Source of the DNA: Pyrrhosoma nymphula
Lineage: Eukaryota > Arthropoda > Insecta > Odonata > Coenagrionidae
Assembly (NCBI GenBank): GCA_963573305.1
Contig: OY754329.1
Span: 20,303,200 to 20,367,199 of the forward strand
Length of the DNA: 64,000 nt
Direction: 5' to 3'
This document shows, one piece after another, positions 34,494-47,684 of this stretch. The stretch's first letter is position 1, and the number at the start of each line of letters is the position of its first letter. The notes beneath the pieces are model-generated. The model was not told where the DNA came from and searched no databases. It was given only the letters and a program-made list of their open reading frames with translations. Position numbers and translations under genes: made by a program.

Positions 34494-37400
34494 GTGAGTA
34501 TTTGACATTTTGAGTTATTACAGCAGCACTTGTTTGCGATTATTGCACCATTTTTTTGGCTTAAGGTCAGCTATATTTTAAGCGTGTGCTCTGACCGAGG
34601 TAAAGATATATCATGTCTCCCCAGTAATCCAGTCTCCGTTCCCGCTGTAGTCCTCGATGAAACCCTGAGGATTATTCGCAAAGACCCCGAGAGGGTGGAG
34701 TTCCTGTTTTCTCTTGCGACCTGGGGTGTGACTATTCTTGCTGAGGTCTCATACTGTGTGAGATCTAAGAGAGAAAGAGCGAAATGCCTTCGTGTTATAA
34801 TTCATAAAAATATCTTATGACAGAGGTCCTTGAGTTATCAGATTCATAAAAATTACAAGGTATACAAGGTGCTTCCACCATAATTTTGAAGATTGTTTTG
34901 ATTTCTAATGGTTGTTTCTTTATTTTTTTCTTTGGATTTTACTACGATTTCCAAAAAAATATTGCTTAAAAATATTGAAAATTATTTTTAAATCAACTTG
35001 CGATCAGAATTCGTTGTCATTCTTAGAGTAAGCCATTTCCTTTCTCTCATGAAAGACGTTGTAAGATTGCTATGAATTACTGTCGATGAAGAAATTATGA
35101 AACAATTAATATGATTTTCTCAATAACTTCATGAAGTACGTATAACGAAATTAATGCAGAATACTTAAGAGCGAAGCAATTCTTTTAACCTGGCTTACTA
35201 ATTATGAATAAGTGGGCTGGCCTAAGTCACTAATTCCTGTTGTCATATATCGTCGATGGAATATTTTTTCGATAATTTGATATGGTGATGAGTTTGTGCT
35301 TCTTTTGAAATAGTAAACGATGTATTAGGTCTTCCTGAGCCTACGTCGTGGTTTACCAGCCAAGGTTAAGTTTTTTCACTTATAATTGACGTGTTTAAAA
35401 AATGAGGAAAAATGTTTTCGGATTAACTTGATTTTTTTACTATACGTTATACAGTTAAGAATATTATGACATGTACAGGTCAGTTATCTTGACTTGTTTA
35501 TATTCTGGAATTGTGTTGTGTATTAATTTTTTAAGGAAAATCCGCAGTAATGTGACTCATTTATTAATTCTCTGGAAACTCCTTTGGTTTTGGGAAAAGG
35601 TGAATAACGGGTGTATTTCCAATTCTATCAGTGAAAAGACTAATGGGTGATCATTCAACTGTACTTTATTAAGGATTTTTAATTCCATTTATATCGTGTT
35701 CATAAATGTTTTTTTTTATATGATACTTCAAATTTAGGATTTTCTCTGCAACCGTAAAGTTTAAATGCAATTAACGCAGTGAGTTTGCTATTGCTAGTTT
35801 AAAACGGGAAATTTTTAGGATTTTATTTATTCAATGGGTGGGCAGCTAGTAAATATTTGTCTTATTAAACGCTGGCTGCGGACTGTATTGGCCGAAGTAA
35901 TTTTCCAAAATCGTCATATAAATGGGAATTTGTTAATAAACTCTCTCCTCATTTTGAAGGACGTAAGGGAAGATAAAGGCATTCCGATGTGAGTGAATAA
36001 AAGGGGAAGAAGATCCCGTGGTCATGGACATTTGACCTCGCACGACTCGGTTGGGGTCAAAGGGAAAGTTATCCTCCCCTCCCGCCTCGACCTGTTCTCA
36101 CAAGCCCCTCAACCGGCTACGGGCACCTGACTGGAATCTTAGATGCCCACCTCAACAATTCATCCACACTCCTGGAGAAAAACTGATATTCTGGACGAGG
36201 TCATAGGAATACGAAGACGAGTGATTCTCGTCTTGCACTTCTGGCTTAGAAGTAGACTAGGAGACCCGCAGCCGCATCAAATCCTTAGCGCGTGAATGGT
36301 GTAAGGAGTTTCGGAGAGGATAACACGGTCATGAAACTCCACCAGGCATTGCTTTGGGTGTAGTTTGAATTGCGATGACCCATCTGGGAAAGAAAAGGAA
36401 GCAAAAACAACAATTGCGGACTCGATTATCGACATTCTTTTCTTCTCTAGCACGTATCAGAGTCCTCTGGATTGCCGATAATACACTACAGGGAGTAGTG
36501 TAGAGAACTGCCATCCAGAGGACTCTGGCGCGTATGAACAGTGCGCCCAATCTGGGAGGCTATTTTGTAATCTCACGTGAGAACACGTCATAAAATACGG
36601 AAAATTACGTCATTTTTCGTAGTTCCACTCCGCCACCCAGGCGATGTGACCATCTTCGGCTCTCAAGTGGTGATCTGCAGGTCTTTTCCTTGACTCACCA
36701 GCTCTTTCCCGTAACTCACTGGCTCTTTCGACTCTTGAATCGTATCTTTCGGCTCTTGATCTTTTTCATTTGCCTCCGCATTTCATTAATTCCATCTCAC
36801 CTGTCGTAAGGAACGTGAAATAGATCCACCATCGATCCTTGGCCGATCGTAAGCCAATCATTAAGAGAGCGAAACGGGTTTCCCGCCTTCCCGCAAAGAG
36901 TCATTAAAGAGGTGAGATTACAAAATAACTCCCTGTTTTGAAGTACGCTGCCTGATGCGCAGGGTCTTAAACGAATGGAAGGCAAGTGCGGTGTTGTGTT
37001 GCAAAGTGAACAGGGCACTAGGACGAATGGAAATTTCCCAAAGGTTTTCATTGCGGTAGTTATATCCAGTGTCATCTAAATGCCGGCACTGCAATTATGC
37101 GATAGTTGAGAAGACGGCTTGTAATTAGCTCATAGCCAGTTACGTAAAACGTTATGTCATCCTTGAGTGTAGATTACCCGCGCATTACTCAGGTGCCATC
37201 CTGTTGCCGATATCGAAATACGTTAAGGGGCTGAGGTTTTATTTCCTCCTCCGCCCGGTGGTAATGAAGTTTTAAAAAATAATTTTCAGGATTACTCCGT
37301 CGAGTAATCCTTAAAATTAGGACTCGACGTCTTACACATATCTATACCATAATGTGATCTACTCAAAGTTGATGTTATATTGAAGTTTATGGGTATCTTT

Positions 37401-37895
37401 CTGACGAACAAATGTTTAAAAAGACGAACAAGACGGAATGGTTACGATTTTTAGGGAAAAATGTTTATCTGTATGTAAAATTGATGCACAGAGGTGTACA
37501 GCTGTCTAAAAAAATGCGAGAATGCATGGTTTCACGTGACATAAATTTTTAGGATTTGTGAAAGCTGTGCTACCTAACTTTCAACACAACAAACTGACTC
37601 GCATACGTCTCCATTAATGATAGACCCGAGTGGATAACTAATGAATGAACCTGTTAACGGAAGAGAGGATTTCAAACCTTCATTAGGCGTTTTTGATTTT
37701 GTGGTTGAGTAAGTAAGCAGACCTTACGGTGAATATAGTGTATAGCATTTGGATAGATGAGAGATACAAAGAAAACATGTCAAAAAGTCACCCGGTTCGT
37801 CAAAAAGAGCAGCGGGAAGAGGACACGATTAATGATGAAGGTGCGAAACAAATGAGCGGCGGAAATGCCAGTGGAAAAGAATATTCAGAGTCACT
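34494..37895. other. Presumed next intron
   Basis: AT-rich with a short hairpin at 37284-37312 (GGATTACTCCGTCGAGTAATCC) and the hairpin at 36451. No exon 3 found. Confidence 0.45.
36451..36536. repeat. Hairpin of ~25-bp arms
   Basis: CGTATCAGAGTCCTCTGGAT pairs with ATCCAGAGGACTCTGGCGCG. An inner ACACTAC/GTAGTGT pair continues the stem. No hammerhead core. Confidence 0.6.
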
Positions 37896-37903
37896 CTCTA
37901 CTT

Positions 37904-38313
37904 CATAATTATACATATGGATCTAAATCTTCGGCATCACTGTACGGGCAAAGGTGTTGCTTAGCTTTCCACAAAAGATAGGTCGCGCTGCAGTCGACAT
38001 GGTTCCGATTCTGTGTCAAAAATGGCCTGTTTGGTTGGGAGGCCAATTTCGGTACCTTTATTTCCACTATTTCCATTTGAATCACGGCCTTTCCTTCGGC
38101 ATGGTTCGCTTGCGTGTGTCAAAAATGGCCGGGGTGAATAGGGAGGCCAATTCCGGTACCTTTATCTCCATTTGAATCACGGGCTTTCCTTATTAGAGCC
38201 ACCTTCTCTAGAGTGGTGGCGCTACAATCTGCTTGGTCCTTATTTTTCGGTGCATGCGGAATGTTTGGCAACACCCACTGGGGGCAAGTTTAGGATCCAT
38301 ATGTATATTCATG
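37904..38313 (+). mobile_element. hAT-like MITE family E (copy 2)
   Basis: A perfect 8-bp duplication CTCTACTT (37896-37903 and 38314-38321) encloses TIRs CATAATTATACATATGG / CCATATGTATATTCATG. The interior has a tandem duplication of ~95 bases (AATTTCGGTACCTTTAT...TTTCCTTCGGCATGG and again from 38140). Confidence 0.9.
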
Positions 38314-38321
38314 CTCTACTT

Positions 38322-39396
38322 ATTGCGATGATATGAATCGTGGGATTTTTATTATTAGATAAAGTGGGAACGGCCTCGACTTAGAAATTCATGGAGGTTT
38401 CAGGCAATAGGTTCAAAAGAAGAGATTCAAAGATTCTTTTTTACCTCGCCTGATCGCTGTCCTGTCGGAGAGCTATACAAAACAGTAGAAAACGCCACTA
38501 TGCGGTCTGTAGCTATTCTCCCTTTAGTTGTATCTCGTTAAATACTTTTTTTTAGCTATCTTAGTTCTCAGCAATGGGACGAGAACCCTAATTTGGGAGG
38601 AACGACCGCTTCTTCTAGGAAAAATCACGACATAGAGAAAAAGTGGAAACTGTAGTATTAGGCCTTCTCTCTCAATATGACCTACTTCGTGGTTAGCACG
38701 AGAAAGCTCTAACAGGAGGCCTAGGCAACTTGTTCAAGAGCCATGAGTTACCCAAAAAAATGTAATTGAGATATGAAATTCGGCTGTGCTAGTTATCCAA
38801 GTATTTGATTTGTTTTTGTAAGTTATGTAATATATGCTATGTACTTTTTATACCTATTTGCCGCTATCCAATATCAGGGTTAACTAATTTTGAAGCAGAG
38901 TAGATCTTTCGTCATTTCTTATAGATATTATAGTAAGTTCTAATATGTGGCAAAAGTTATTTCCCTGGGGTGAATATATCGTTATGGGTTACAGGGTGCC
39001 TATCATAAAAAGAAGAAAATAATATAAGGTGTGGTTGACTTAATATTTTATAAATTTAAAGGATTTGTTCCTCTATTATAATGGTTCGTTATTATCGATT
39101 TTCGCTTGTTTAATCCTTCAGCCGCAAATCTCTTCAATTTTTATGAATCTTCCACAATGTGCAGAAGATATGTAAAGGGGCTGTATCTCCCCCTGTAGAA
39201 TGCTCAATGTAGTGATAGGGGGGAACTTCAACCCACCAAAACTGTAGCCACCCTCGAAGAGACTATCAGAAATGGAAATTTCAATGTCTTACAATGGAAA
39301 ATTTATAAATTTATTTTTGTTTGAATGCTTTCGCAGCTTTTCTTATCTATGTACGATGATGCTTCCGGGCAATGCTGCGTTTAATTCATTATGAAA
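38322..39396. other. No gene or repeat recognised
   Basis: Ordinary AT-rich DNA. Confidence 0.5.
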
Positions 39397-39440
39397 ATCT
39401 CAACGTTTCGCTTCTCTTATTGGAAGCGTCATCAGGAGAA
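39397..39440 (-). ncRNA. Best-preserved hammerhead-like motif
   Basis: On the minus strand: TCTC (stem I), CTGATGA (39435-39429), C, GCTTC/GAAGC stem II with an 8-nt loop, GAAACGTT, GAGA (stem I partner). Both core strands are exact. It differs from the textbook hammerhead by one extra base after CTGATGA and an almost absent stem III. No foldback partner was found nearby. Confidence 0.6.
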
Positions 39441-40171
39441 TGAGCGTTTACCGGCTTTAGTTCGCTCTTATGTAGCATCGATGTCCGTTGCACCATTGTT
39501 GGGCCGATTTGAATATGCTTCGGTAAATAAAATTATTGCAATGCCATCAAAATTTAGCCAATACTGCAATATTCCCCAATCAGATACATATTTGTCTGTA
39601 ATATTCCACCCCTGGCAATGTTCTCGATCTCCAGTTACCAACTTGTGATACGCGTACCCTTTTGCGCCTGGTGGTTTAGGGGTACCCACTCGAAAAAGTT
39701 CAATTATAGCGCAAGCGTGAATAGGATATTCCCATAATTCCCAGAGGGTCCCGCTTTTACAGATTGCCTTCATGAGTTACAGAAGTCGAAAGTGGCTGTG
39801 AACCGTTCGTCTAGATCCGGCCATGACTCATAGCTTTGCAGAGCTGACATCCGGGATTTCTTCAGATGCTGGTGAGCAATCATTTGGGAAACGAATGCCT
39901 ATGCTGCGTGAGTTCGCGTGATTCCCGCCCATAACTTGCTCGTGTTGTCCAGTACGAGGGGATTGTGAGACAGGAGTACGTTTAAATTTTATGAGACTGT
40001 TGTTTAACCCCTTCAAGTTTATCGTCAAAATATCTGTTTGGATGCCTTTAACGAGGATTGTAACTTCTCTTACGTGAATACATTGTTAATGGCTCAGTGG
40101 ACGGTATTTTTTCCATGGGTCAAGAAGGATGTTGGATTAGTAATGGCTAAGTCTTTTTCCGTTTCTCATTA

Positions 40172-40662
40172 CATCATCTACATCTACAGACTACCCCGCA
40201 AGCCGCCTCAATAGGCGTGTGGCGGGGGGGTGTTAGGACACCAGCCGTTTACATATAAAAAGGAAACGCTCTAATGAAATTACGCCTAGCATTTATTATA
40301 GTCCCTTATTGTTCGGGGGAAAAACGAATTCCCATACCTATCCGTTCGACAAAATGTCTCTCTTAATTTATCGTTTCTGTTGGACCTGGAAATATAGTGG
40401 GGTTCTAATATGATGTTCTCCGTGTCGCTCTTAAAGATATCTATTCTCAATTATTCAAGCAATCTAAGCCTAGCGCGCAGCCTCCGAGTCTCTAGCGGCT
40501 CCCAGCCTAATTCGTTTAACATCTGTGTAACGCTGTCTGTACGCCCGTAGCAGTTTTTGACGAATCGCGCAGCTTTCCTTTGTATTTTATTAAGTTCCCG
40601 GATTAAGTCTTTCTGCACCGGATCCCATATGCTCGCTGCATATTCAAGGTGTGGCCGGACAT
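40172..40662 (-). pseudogene. CR1/Jockey-like LINE, 3' fragment (copy L3)
   Basis: Minus strand: WDPVQKDLIRELNKIQRKAARF, KNCYGRTD, RTDRYGNSFFPRTI, 3' UTR with CCCCGCAAGCCGCC and a CATCTACATCTACAG tail at 40172. Broken upstream at EYAASIWDP (40662). 5'-truncated relic of the L1-L5 family. Confidence 0.85.
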
Positions 40663-41955
40663 CTTGTATGAATTAAGTATATTCAGACGAATTGCAACCC
40701 TTAAGCTCATTAAATTTGCTGGTTGTATTATTTTTCATCATTTCTTAGGTAGTCTTTTTTTTTAGAGAGTTACTCTTCCCCCTAATGTCTGAGGAACTCT
40801 ATTTACTTTCTACAATTTTTATTCACTGAATCGCCAGTGGGTAAAGATTATTTTTCTCATAATTCGCAAATTTTACAATAAAAACCTTTTTACCATATTC
40901 ATCTGATAATAAAATTAATGTACTCAGCTTTGGAAGTGTCCTGTGAGCAAAATATCGTATAAATCACTTCACGTGCGTATTTCAACTTTCCTGTCTTAGT
41001 TTCGGTGCCGATGTAACTATTTTGAATTTCGATTAATTGGTGTTTATGTTTGCGCTAGGAAATAGATAAGCACTTAGCGGTCCTTGTATCGGGTTTGACT
41101 CTCCGGTTTATGTTAGACAGTGTGATAATTTAAAAAAATTTAATACTCTATGTTGCTTAAAGATTCATGGTTTTCATTAACATTATGCGGGCTCATAACA
41201 ATGGTGCCCAAATTAAAATGTACTGATTTTTGTCGTCAAGAATCAAACCATACATCCGGTGCGTTGTTTTATTTATTCCCCTTTACGCATTCGAGCATGT
41301 TTATTTCAACAGTGATATCAGCCGTGAAATGCCACATAATTTATCTATATAGTCAAGAGCGGTTACATCTTTGGTTAAAAAAATTTTAATTCTGTCTTGA
41401 CCATGTCATCGAAATCATTTGGAAGCTAAAATATTAATCAAAGTACGTCACAAAATATTTAGTTCAAAGCGTCAGGTATCGCGGTTTCACAAATTGACTA
41501 CTGCAGCGATATATCATCTTTTCAGAGTTGAGATTCTGCGGGAGAGATCCCTAACTAATTTCGCTAGTTCTACTGAACTGATAGTTTGACTTGCGGTAAA
41601 GGAAATGCAGTGGTCTGAGACGTCTCATGCTGTCCACGTGATCTGTCCACCGCTCTGCGGTCGCCCGGGAAGGCAGCCTTCTCTAGATTGTTTGCTTCCT
41701 GACCCGGTTGATGCCGCGGCGGTCGGATGTCGGTTTTCTTCGGTCGCTGTGGATACGACAATTCCTTACGGCCTTCCCTCCCCCTCTCTCCTCCCCCCCC
41801 CACGACTGTCTTGTGGTCTGCCCTGCGGTTTTTAGGGATTCAATACATGAGGATAAAATGGCTCAGTAAGGAGCCCGATGTCTCTACGAGGAGTATAATG
41901 AGACGAAAGGAAGGTAGTTGTTCCGCGGGAGGAATTTCCCTTAAGGAAAGTGCTG
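40663..41955. other. No gene recognised
   Basis: AT-rich; 41600-41830 is GC-richer, with ORFs on both strands but no recognisable protein or splice frame. Confidence 0.45.
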
Positions 41956-42514
41956 TTAAGGTAGTTTGAACGAGAAAATTCCCTAGTCAAAATGGAGACC
42001 ATATTAAAATTTTATTTTTGATTTCAGGGTATGTGAGAGGTGTGAATTAAACATTGTAATATTAATGGTGCAAAAATATAGTTATGTATGACGAAAATTC
42101 TGAGTAATTAAATAAATATATCTTCATAAGTCTCCAATTTAACTCATTTTTCCCGCCGAACGGCTGAAAACCCTTCAAAACGGCAGGTTTTTTGCGATTC
42201 TCTAAAAGTTACTGTGATGAGTAATAGATTACTTTTTATAAATAGTTGAGAAAACATGCAACCTACACCGTTAGTTTTTTGACGAAATCTAGGTGCTAGA
42301 AGTTCCTATTTTTTTTTAAATATTTCCCTCTGGAGCGCACAGCCGTAATCTATCCCATGTAAAACTGCTTATATTTTTAGGCAAATTTCTCGAAAAGTAG
42401 TTCGGCAAGGAGTTGATATTTTGATATAGTTGGTAATATGAGAGTTATTTATTTAAAATGAGGCCAAATTCATCAAATTCTAGGTGAAGTGATTTTTCGC
42501 TAAAGCTACCTTGA
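41956..42514 (+). mobile_element. TTAA-type MITE family A (copy 5)
   Basis: TTAA at 41956, TTGA at 42511. TIRs GGTAGTTTGAACGAGA / TTCGCTAAAGCTACC. 559 bases. Confidence 0.85.
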
Positions 42515-43197
42515 AAACACATGGTTGAAATTAAATGAAATAATTACTACTTTTCTTTAGCAAAAATGCTTTCATTTTTTTCTATTTCCAAGGGTAAACA
42601 TGACTGGAAATAAACGTCTGATACTCAAATACAAATCAATGGCTGACAATTGTTTTAAGATATGTTGTAAATGTCTGTCGGTTTTAGGCATCTTTAACGT
42701 ACGGCTAAAACTTCAATGCTGAGGATTTAGAAGGAAGAGCTGGTTAGGATAATTGTTCTTTCTTTGAGAAAATTGACGTGGGGCTTTAAAATTTACAGTC
42801 TTGTAAATAGGGTAGGAAATTTCATTTCTTTAGCCTAAATAAAAGCCCGAGTTGAAACTTCGGCGCATGAGCAGGCTATACTTTCGCCGCTGTAAGCTTC
42901 CCCGTTCGTTTGGCTGTTCTCACCCCCCAATCTTTCCCCGTCAACCCCCTCCTCTTCGCTGAACTCGAGAAAGTTTCCATCGCACCAAAGCACTCAGTTT
43001 GTCACTAAGGTAACCCCAACTCCTGAAGTGTTAATTCCATGAGAAGTCCCTTGCAAGAGTAAGAAACTCCGGGAGATTATGGGGGATTAAACCAAGAACA
43101 TGATTGTAACTACCGCTTTATATTTATTCTCATTTTCTGAGCAGAATAAATTCTATTGTTTGATCACAATTGAAACTCTTCCCAGAGATGGTTCAAA

Positions 43198-43984
43198 TAC
43201 ATCTACATCTACAAAATACCCTGTAAGCCACCTCAGGGGTGTTTGGCAGGGAGTGAGTATTCACCAACATGCATTACACTTTACCCTAAAGTTAGTGTAA
43301 CTACGAATAATTTTGCATAAGAATAAATCGCTAGTGCTTGTCACGAGGCGAAGCCCCACAAGCATGCACTACTACACTACAGATATTATCACAATGGAGA
43401 GGGACCACGAATATATATGCATCCTGCAACCACACAAATGGACAGAGACTCAATACTTATGTAGAAAACATGCGTGGCGTGCTGTTAGTACTAGGTAACA
43501 GATAAGGATTGAAGTATTAGGGAGTACTACTGAGAGCTACATTACCTGACGACAAACCTAGATAAAAGTCTCATTGGCTACTGTTATGGTCCCTTATCGT
43601 TCGTGGGAAAAATGACATTTTAAATCTGTCCGTTCTGCAGTCTAGTTCCCTAATTTTATTCTCATGATCTGATCTACCGTAGTATGTCGGATTTCGTAAA
43701 ATATTATCAACGTCGTCAGAGAATAGACCGGTTTGGAACTTACATAATAGATTGAGTCTAAATTTTAATCGAAGGTCTGAAAGCGTTTCCCATCCCAGTT
43801 GCTGCAAAAGGTCAGTAACACTAACGAGATTATCATAACGGCCTTCAACGTATCTTGCCGATCTTCGCTGCACGCGTACTAACTCAGTTTCCAAGCCTAT
43901 CTCACAAGGATCCCAAATACTGGCAGCAAATTCCAAGTGGGGTCTAACGAGGGAGAAGTAGGTGCGCAAATAAGTGAGGAGCAT
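43198..43984 (-). pseudogene. CR1/Jockey-like LINE, third family (L6), 3' part
   Basis: Minus strand 43984-43571 reads SLVRPHLEFAASIWDPCEIG, VRVQRRSARYVEGRYDNL, LLQQLGWETLSDLR and RTDRFKMSFFPRTIRDHN: the thumb/C-terminal region of a CR1-like ORF2. The 3' UTR runs to 43198 and ends in AAGCCACC and a TACATCTACATCTACA-type tail. The protein aligns with the L1-L5 family in the same order but is clearly diverged, and the tail is shared, so it is a sister family. No RT catalytic motif remains. Confidence 0.85.
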
Positions 43985-45922
43985 CGATATATGTTCACAC
44001 GACTGTGGGGAAGTGTGTTAGTCTATTAGTACTCATATCGAGTTCGTAATCATATATTTTAGCAAGTATGCCATTCATATATTAGGCCACTATAACGACT
44101 TCTCCGGCCGGATGGTTGTCAGGTTTCCCCTTGGAATAGCTATAAATCATATTTTCCGGAAATAAAGTAAAAATTGAACCACGATACGAGTTTTCACGGC
44201 AAAGCACAACGCATAACAACATTTATTTTGAATGGTGAATGACGTAAAAGACGCAAGTGATGCTTTCGGATGGTTATACGTCACGCGGGCCTATAGCCAA
44301 TCAAAAACGTTATTTTTTTAAATATTAAATTGCAAAACTTTAATTATTTTACTTATGTTTAGAGACATTTGTGGTTAATTTTCGATTCTTCGGATAAAAA
44401 TCAGTGGATTAAGTATTTCGGCAATTTTAAAATTTTAATGAAGCTGCCCCATTGTTATCAAACTGTATTGTTTGCCATCTTGTAGCAATCATTTAAATCA
44501 CTTAATGTTTTGATTCATCTATGTATTGCAGCATTAGCATACGAAAACATATTAAAAATCGAAGGAAAAATGGAATATTTTGTTAAACATGTGCGCTAAA
44601 ATTATGTAATGAATGTGATAAAAGGGATAGGAAAATATGAAGAGGGTAAAAATAGGCGAGAAAGCTGCACGAGAAAGACTTGAGGGACAAATTAAATAGG
44701 CCAATGAAAATGGCGTATGAAACAGAAGAGATTCAAGGACATAACGGAGTTAGCAGGGGATAAGGAATAATATACGGCTGCAGTAAGCCAATCTTAGTTT
44801 TGAATGATTTTTTATGATGATAAAAATGATGAACTGCAGCAAGCTAAACTATGCAATTAATTTATTACTCAACATCTTCTACAATTATTAGAAATGCAAT
44901 ACTGAAATATAAGTTTAGGGCAAAGTTAACTCTTCGAAGAACCTCCATTTTAAAGTTACTGACTCGTTCATATACAAAACCAAAAAATACTGGGAATATG
45001 AATTCATATTATCACATCATTTTTACATGAACGTGATCCTGAAAATGCACAATTAGTAAAATGAACCTACTCATTTTTACCATGTACATAAACATAGTTG
45101 TAAAATCAAAAGATAGATACGTCTCAAAAGTACAATTTAACGAATTTTTTTAAATTTTAGGCATCCTCACTGTCAAATAATCATTTTTTTTAACTTATAC
45201 AATATTTACCTCCATCCGCAGTATAGGCAATTGATTTTGGTAAGGGACAACATATATTTTGGCTGTAGAAATAAATAACAGCCTAGAAAGTTATTTCTAG
45301 GTCTAGGCATGAATGCATAGAGATAACTAAGTAAATCGTGTACTCTTGTGTTTCCCTTTCACCACCACGATTGTAATTAATCCTTAGGACCTTATAAATA
45401 AATAAATTACTTAAACTTAAAGTATTTATTCATAATAGAGGATGGTGATTTGTGAAAGAATATTTTATTGAACCTTTTAGCAAATAGGTATTATTAATAG
45501 CAGAAAACGATAATACTGGAAAGAATATTTTATTAATGACACTCATACATGCTCATCATGCCTTTGTCTTTTGAGGGTAAATCGATCCAAAAGAGCATAA
45601 TACTCTGTGTTATACATTTAAAAAAATAACCTCATAAAACAAAGTTTTTATTATACTCCCTTTATTTTCACATGCATTACGTTACGTTTTAATGTCTCAT
45701 ATTCTCAGTGCAATTTAGTATTTGCTTACATTGTTTTATGGTATCTTTGCCATTAAATATTGTATTATCACATTGCTAATAAGTTTAATTTGTGAAAGGA
45801 AATCATTCTATCTTCACTGACATGTCAAATTATTGAGACATTTCACAAACATTAGGAACATTAGTAATTCGATATGACATTTATATTCATTGTTGAACAT
45901 TCATTGTTGAGCAATACATATA
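43985..45922. other. No gene or repeat recognised
   Basis: Very AT-rich unique-looking sequence. Confidence 0.5.
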
Positions 45923-46489
45923 TTAAGGGGTTTTTAGCGAGATAGTTCCCTAGTCATAATGGAGACCATATTCAAATTTAATTTTTTTATTTCAGCGTCT
46001 GTAAGAAGTATGAAATAAATATTGTAATATTAATGGCGCAAAGTTATAGTTGTTAATGACCAAAATTCACAGTAATTAAACAAATAAAGCTACGTAAGTC
46101 TCTAACTTGACTTATTTTTTCCGACTTACGGCTGAAAATCCTACAAAATAGAAGGTTTATTTGCGATTCTGTCAAAATTACTGTGGTGAGTAATAGATTA
46201 TTTTTTATAAATAGTTGAGAAAACATGCAATCTACACAGCGTTAGTTTTTTTACGAAATCTAGGTGCTAGAAGTTCCTAATTTGATTAATATTCTCCCTC
46301 TGGAGCGGACAGCCATATTCTATCCCACGTAAAACAGATTATATTTTTAGGCAAATTGCTCGAAAATTAGTTCGGCAAGGGGTTGATATTATAGATAATA
46401 TCATTGGAAAGATGAGTTTTTTTTTCTTTTAAATGAGGCCTAATTCATCAAATTTTAGGTGAAGTGGTTTTTCGCTCAAACCACCTTAA
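45923..46489 (+). mobile_element. TTAA-type MITE family A (copy 6)
   Basis: TTAA at 45923-45926 and 46486-46489. Left TIR damaged (GGGGTTTTTAGCGAGATAG), right TIR TTCGCTCAAACCACC. 567 bases, directly followed by repeat B. Confidence 0.85.
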
Positions 46490-46977
46490 GCGCAAATCAG
46501 CATTATTTTGTGCCTGCGTTCATTAACAAATCAAATTATGAAAATCAATTAACACTATTGACTAGTGCTAGACGACATAAACTCAAAGAGAAGATATTTC
46601 AGCTCACCACTTCTAAGGTAGCTATAGCAAACATTTTCTATTAGGTAGAGAGCTCTATACGTGTTTAAAATACTAAATGCAACTACTCCAATTGAACAGT
46701 GGGAGCACAATTTTAACCTGCATCCAATAACAAATAATTGTAGATGAAGGAAGATGTGTAAATCGATCCTAAAATAAATATACAGCAAGATACAAATAAA
46801 AAATAATTGTCAGAGACAACAAAATCATAGAAAATCATAAGAGAATCATAGAAAATCGGCGTATTTCGTCAAATTATTGACTAGCTCTCAAGTTACCTAT
46901 TCCTAAGTTTCCTATTCGTGACTCACCAATCAAAATTGCATCTGGTAAAGACTAAACGAAAAACGAAAGAAAAAGTA
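46490..46977 (+). repeat. Repeat B (copy 2)
   Basis: Reverse complement of 14285-14777. Flanked on the left by the complete A6 and on the right by a partial A (46978-47081). The right join is at AAAGTAG, a word also present in family A at that point. Confidence 0.75.
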
Positions 46978-47081
46978 GCTGATATTTTGATATCATTGGA
47001 AAGATGAGAGTTGTTTTCTTTTAAAAGAGGCCTATTTCATCAAATTCTAGGTGAAGTGATTTTGCGCTCAAACTACCTTAA
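46978..47081 (+). mobile_element. Partial family A right end (copy 7)
   Basis: TGATATTTTGATATCATTGG through GTGAAGTGATTTTGCGCTCA to ACCTTAA (TTAA 47078-47081): the last ~104 bases of family A. Confidence 0.8.
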
Positions 47082-47684
47082 AATTGCGGTATTCTCCCAA
47101 GGATAGCACGGTTGAGTTGGCAGTCGTAGTTATCGCCGATCTGCGGGATCGAGGAGAGGGATGACGAGTCCAAGGGGATCCCGTTGGAATGAATAAGGCG
47201 GGGAGGTGTTCCTAAGCGACCGCCCGGGTCGATGTGTGACCGGCCCCCCGTCTCTTGGCGACGCTCCCTCGCTTGTGCTCCTGGCTGGCGTACTCTTGCC
47301 TTTGAAGTCGACTTCTCATGCGTGTGCTCCTCCATCAACGCTCTGCTTGACGAAATCAGAAACGGGGCGTGTGACTTCGTTACGCGAAGGCATGGAAAAC
47401 ATCCTGATTAGCCCAGCTAAATCGATTCTCCCGAGGCTTTTTTATGCTGTTTTTTGAAGGGAGAAATTGCCTCCAGGAAAAACTAATAAACGATTTCAGT
47501 GGATCAGGTCTTCGTGAGGTATGGCAGATGCCTCTAAAGCATTGTTGCTCTCATCTCTGACCGCACACATGAATGCTTTAAAAATATATTTTTCCCATCC
47601 ATTTCTTTGTTTATTTATAAAGCAGAATTGGCGTATTTAGAGTCTTATTAATGCTCTAATTTTTTATATTTATATCAGTAATAA
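47082..47684. other. GC-richer unassigned block
   Basis: 47090-47400 is GC-rich with an 86-codon minus-strand ORF that I do not recognise. The remainder is AT-rich. Confidence 0.35.

Noticed and set aside
34530..34820. 96-codon ORF just after exon 2 as a possible exon 3
   Set aside because: No good acceptor gives the required phase, and no cysteine pattern or known domain is present.
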